Assembly (NCBI GenBank): GCA_003482555.1 | Contig: DMYQ01000003.1 | Coordinates: forward strand, 2,304 to 15,908 | Direction: 5' to 3' | Source: Janthinobacterium sp. | GTDB lineage: Bacteria; Pseudomonadota; Gammaproteobacteria; Burkholderiales; Burkholderiaceae_D | Length of the DNA: 13,605 bases | Shown here: positions 13,540 through 13,605 of the stretch, piece by piece | Position numbering within the stretch: the first letter of the stretch is position 1 | Layout: each line of letters starts with the position of its first letter | Notes under the pieces: model-generated | Told to the model about the DNA's origin: nothing | Database searches by the model: none | What the model saw: the letters and a program-made list of their open reading frames with translations, nothing else | Position numbers and translations under genes: made by a program

Positions 13540-13605
13540 GTGTCTGGCGCCCGATCGCGGCGTTTGCGGTGGGGGGGGAAACGGATCGAGTAGGGGGCGC
13601 AGTTG

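Noticed and set aside
13571..13578. Run of eight G near the window end
   Set aside because: Could be a slippage tract, but there is no coding frame or element around it to interpret.
1..13605. Search for a defence island, toxin-antitoxin pair, CRISPR, transposon or attachment site
   Set aside because: No nuclease, helicase, reverse transcriptase, transposase or integrase motifs, no spaced repeats and no terminal repeats were seen; the gene content is ordinary chromosomal.

Overview
The window reads as chromosomal DNA of a high-GC Gram-negative bacterium. The protein styles (a CATVG-type NodT outer-membrane lipoprotein, an EmrB of the LDIQITN type, BON and LprI/Sel1-like exported proteins) point to Betaproteobacteria, most likely Oxalobacteraceae (Massilia, Janthinobacterium or Duganella). 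This placement is inferred from the translations only. I see no rRNA, tRNA, CRISPR array, insertion sequence or phage gene, and coding density is high.

Layout. Positions 1-383 (minus) hold the N-terminal part of an exported LprI/Sel1-like protein. Positions 470-1777 (minus) encode an MFS carrier, divergent from an ApbA/PanE-type reductase at 1961-2908 (plus); their promoters overlap in an AT-rich patch. Positions 2933-3691 (minus) encode a periplasmic BON-domain protein with three cysteine-pair segments. Positions 3798-4490 (minus) encode a small exported HEVGH putative metallopeptidase, and 4684-6387 (minus) an exported M49-like zinc peptidase. Positions 6512-7111 (minus) encode an atypical SDR, divergent from a LysR regulator at 7189-8136 (plus).

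Positions 8129-12407 (minus) form a complete tripartite drug-efflux operon: EmrA-type adaptor, EmrB-type DHA2 pump, then NodT-type outer-membrane channel. A divergent TetR/AefR-like regulator lies at 12529-13242 (plus). The 121-bp gap between them holds a good sigma70 promoter for the pump operon. That promoter is flanked by two related AAATGAAA-N8-TTTCATTT-type sites whose centres are 50 bp apart, which is the clearest regulatory structure in the window. A 60-residue unrecognised protein follows at 13357-13539, and nothing is visible in the last 66 bases apart from a run of eight G.

How the genes work together. The efflux operon and its TetR gene form one self-contained module. SDR/LysR and MFS/reductase are two other divergent pairs, each probably co-regulated. 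The 2933-6387 block is a run of exported proteins, including two zinc-peptidase-like proteins that share an EEAxAD second motif. I found no clearly new multi-gene system. The best leads are the twin operator, the reductase with a 12-bp in-frame duplication and missing catalytic asparagines, the SDR without YxxxK, the exported HEVGH protein, and an inverted repeat over the start of its gene.
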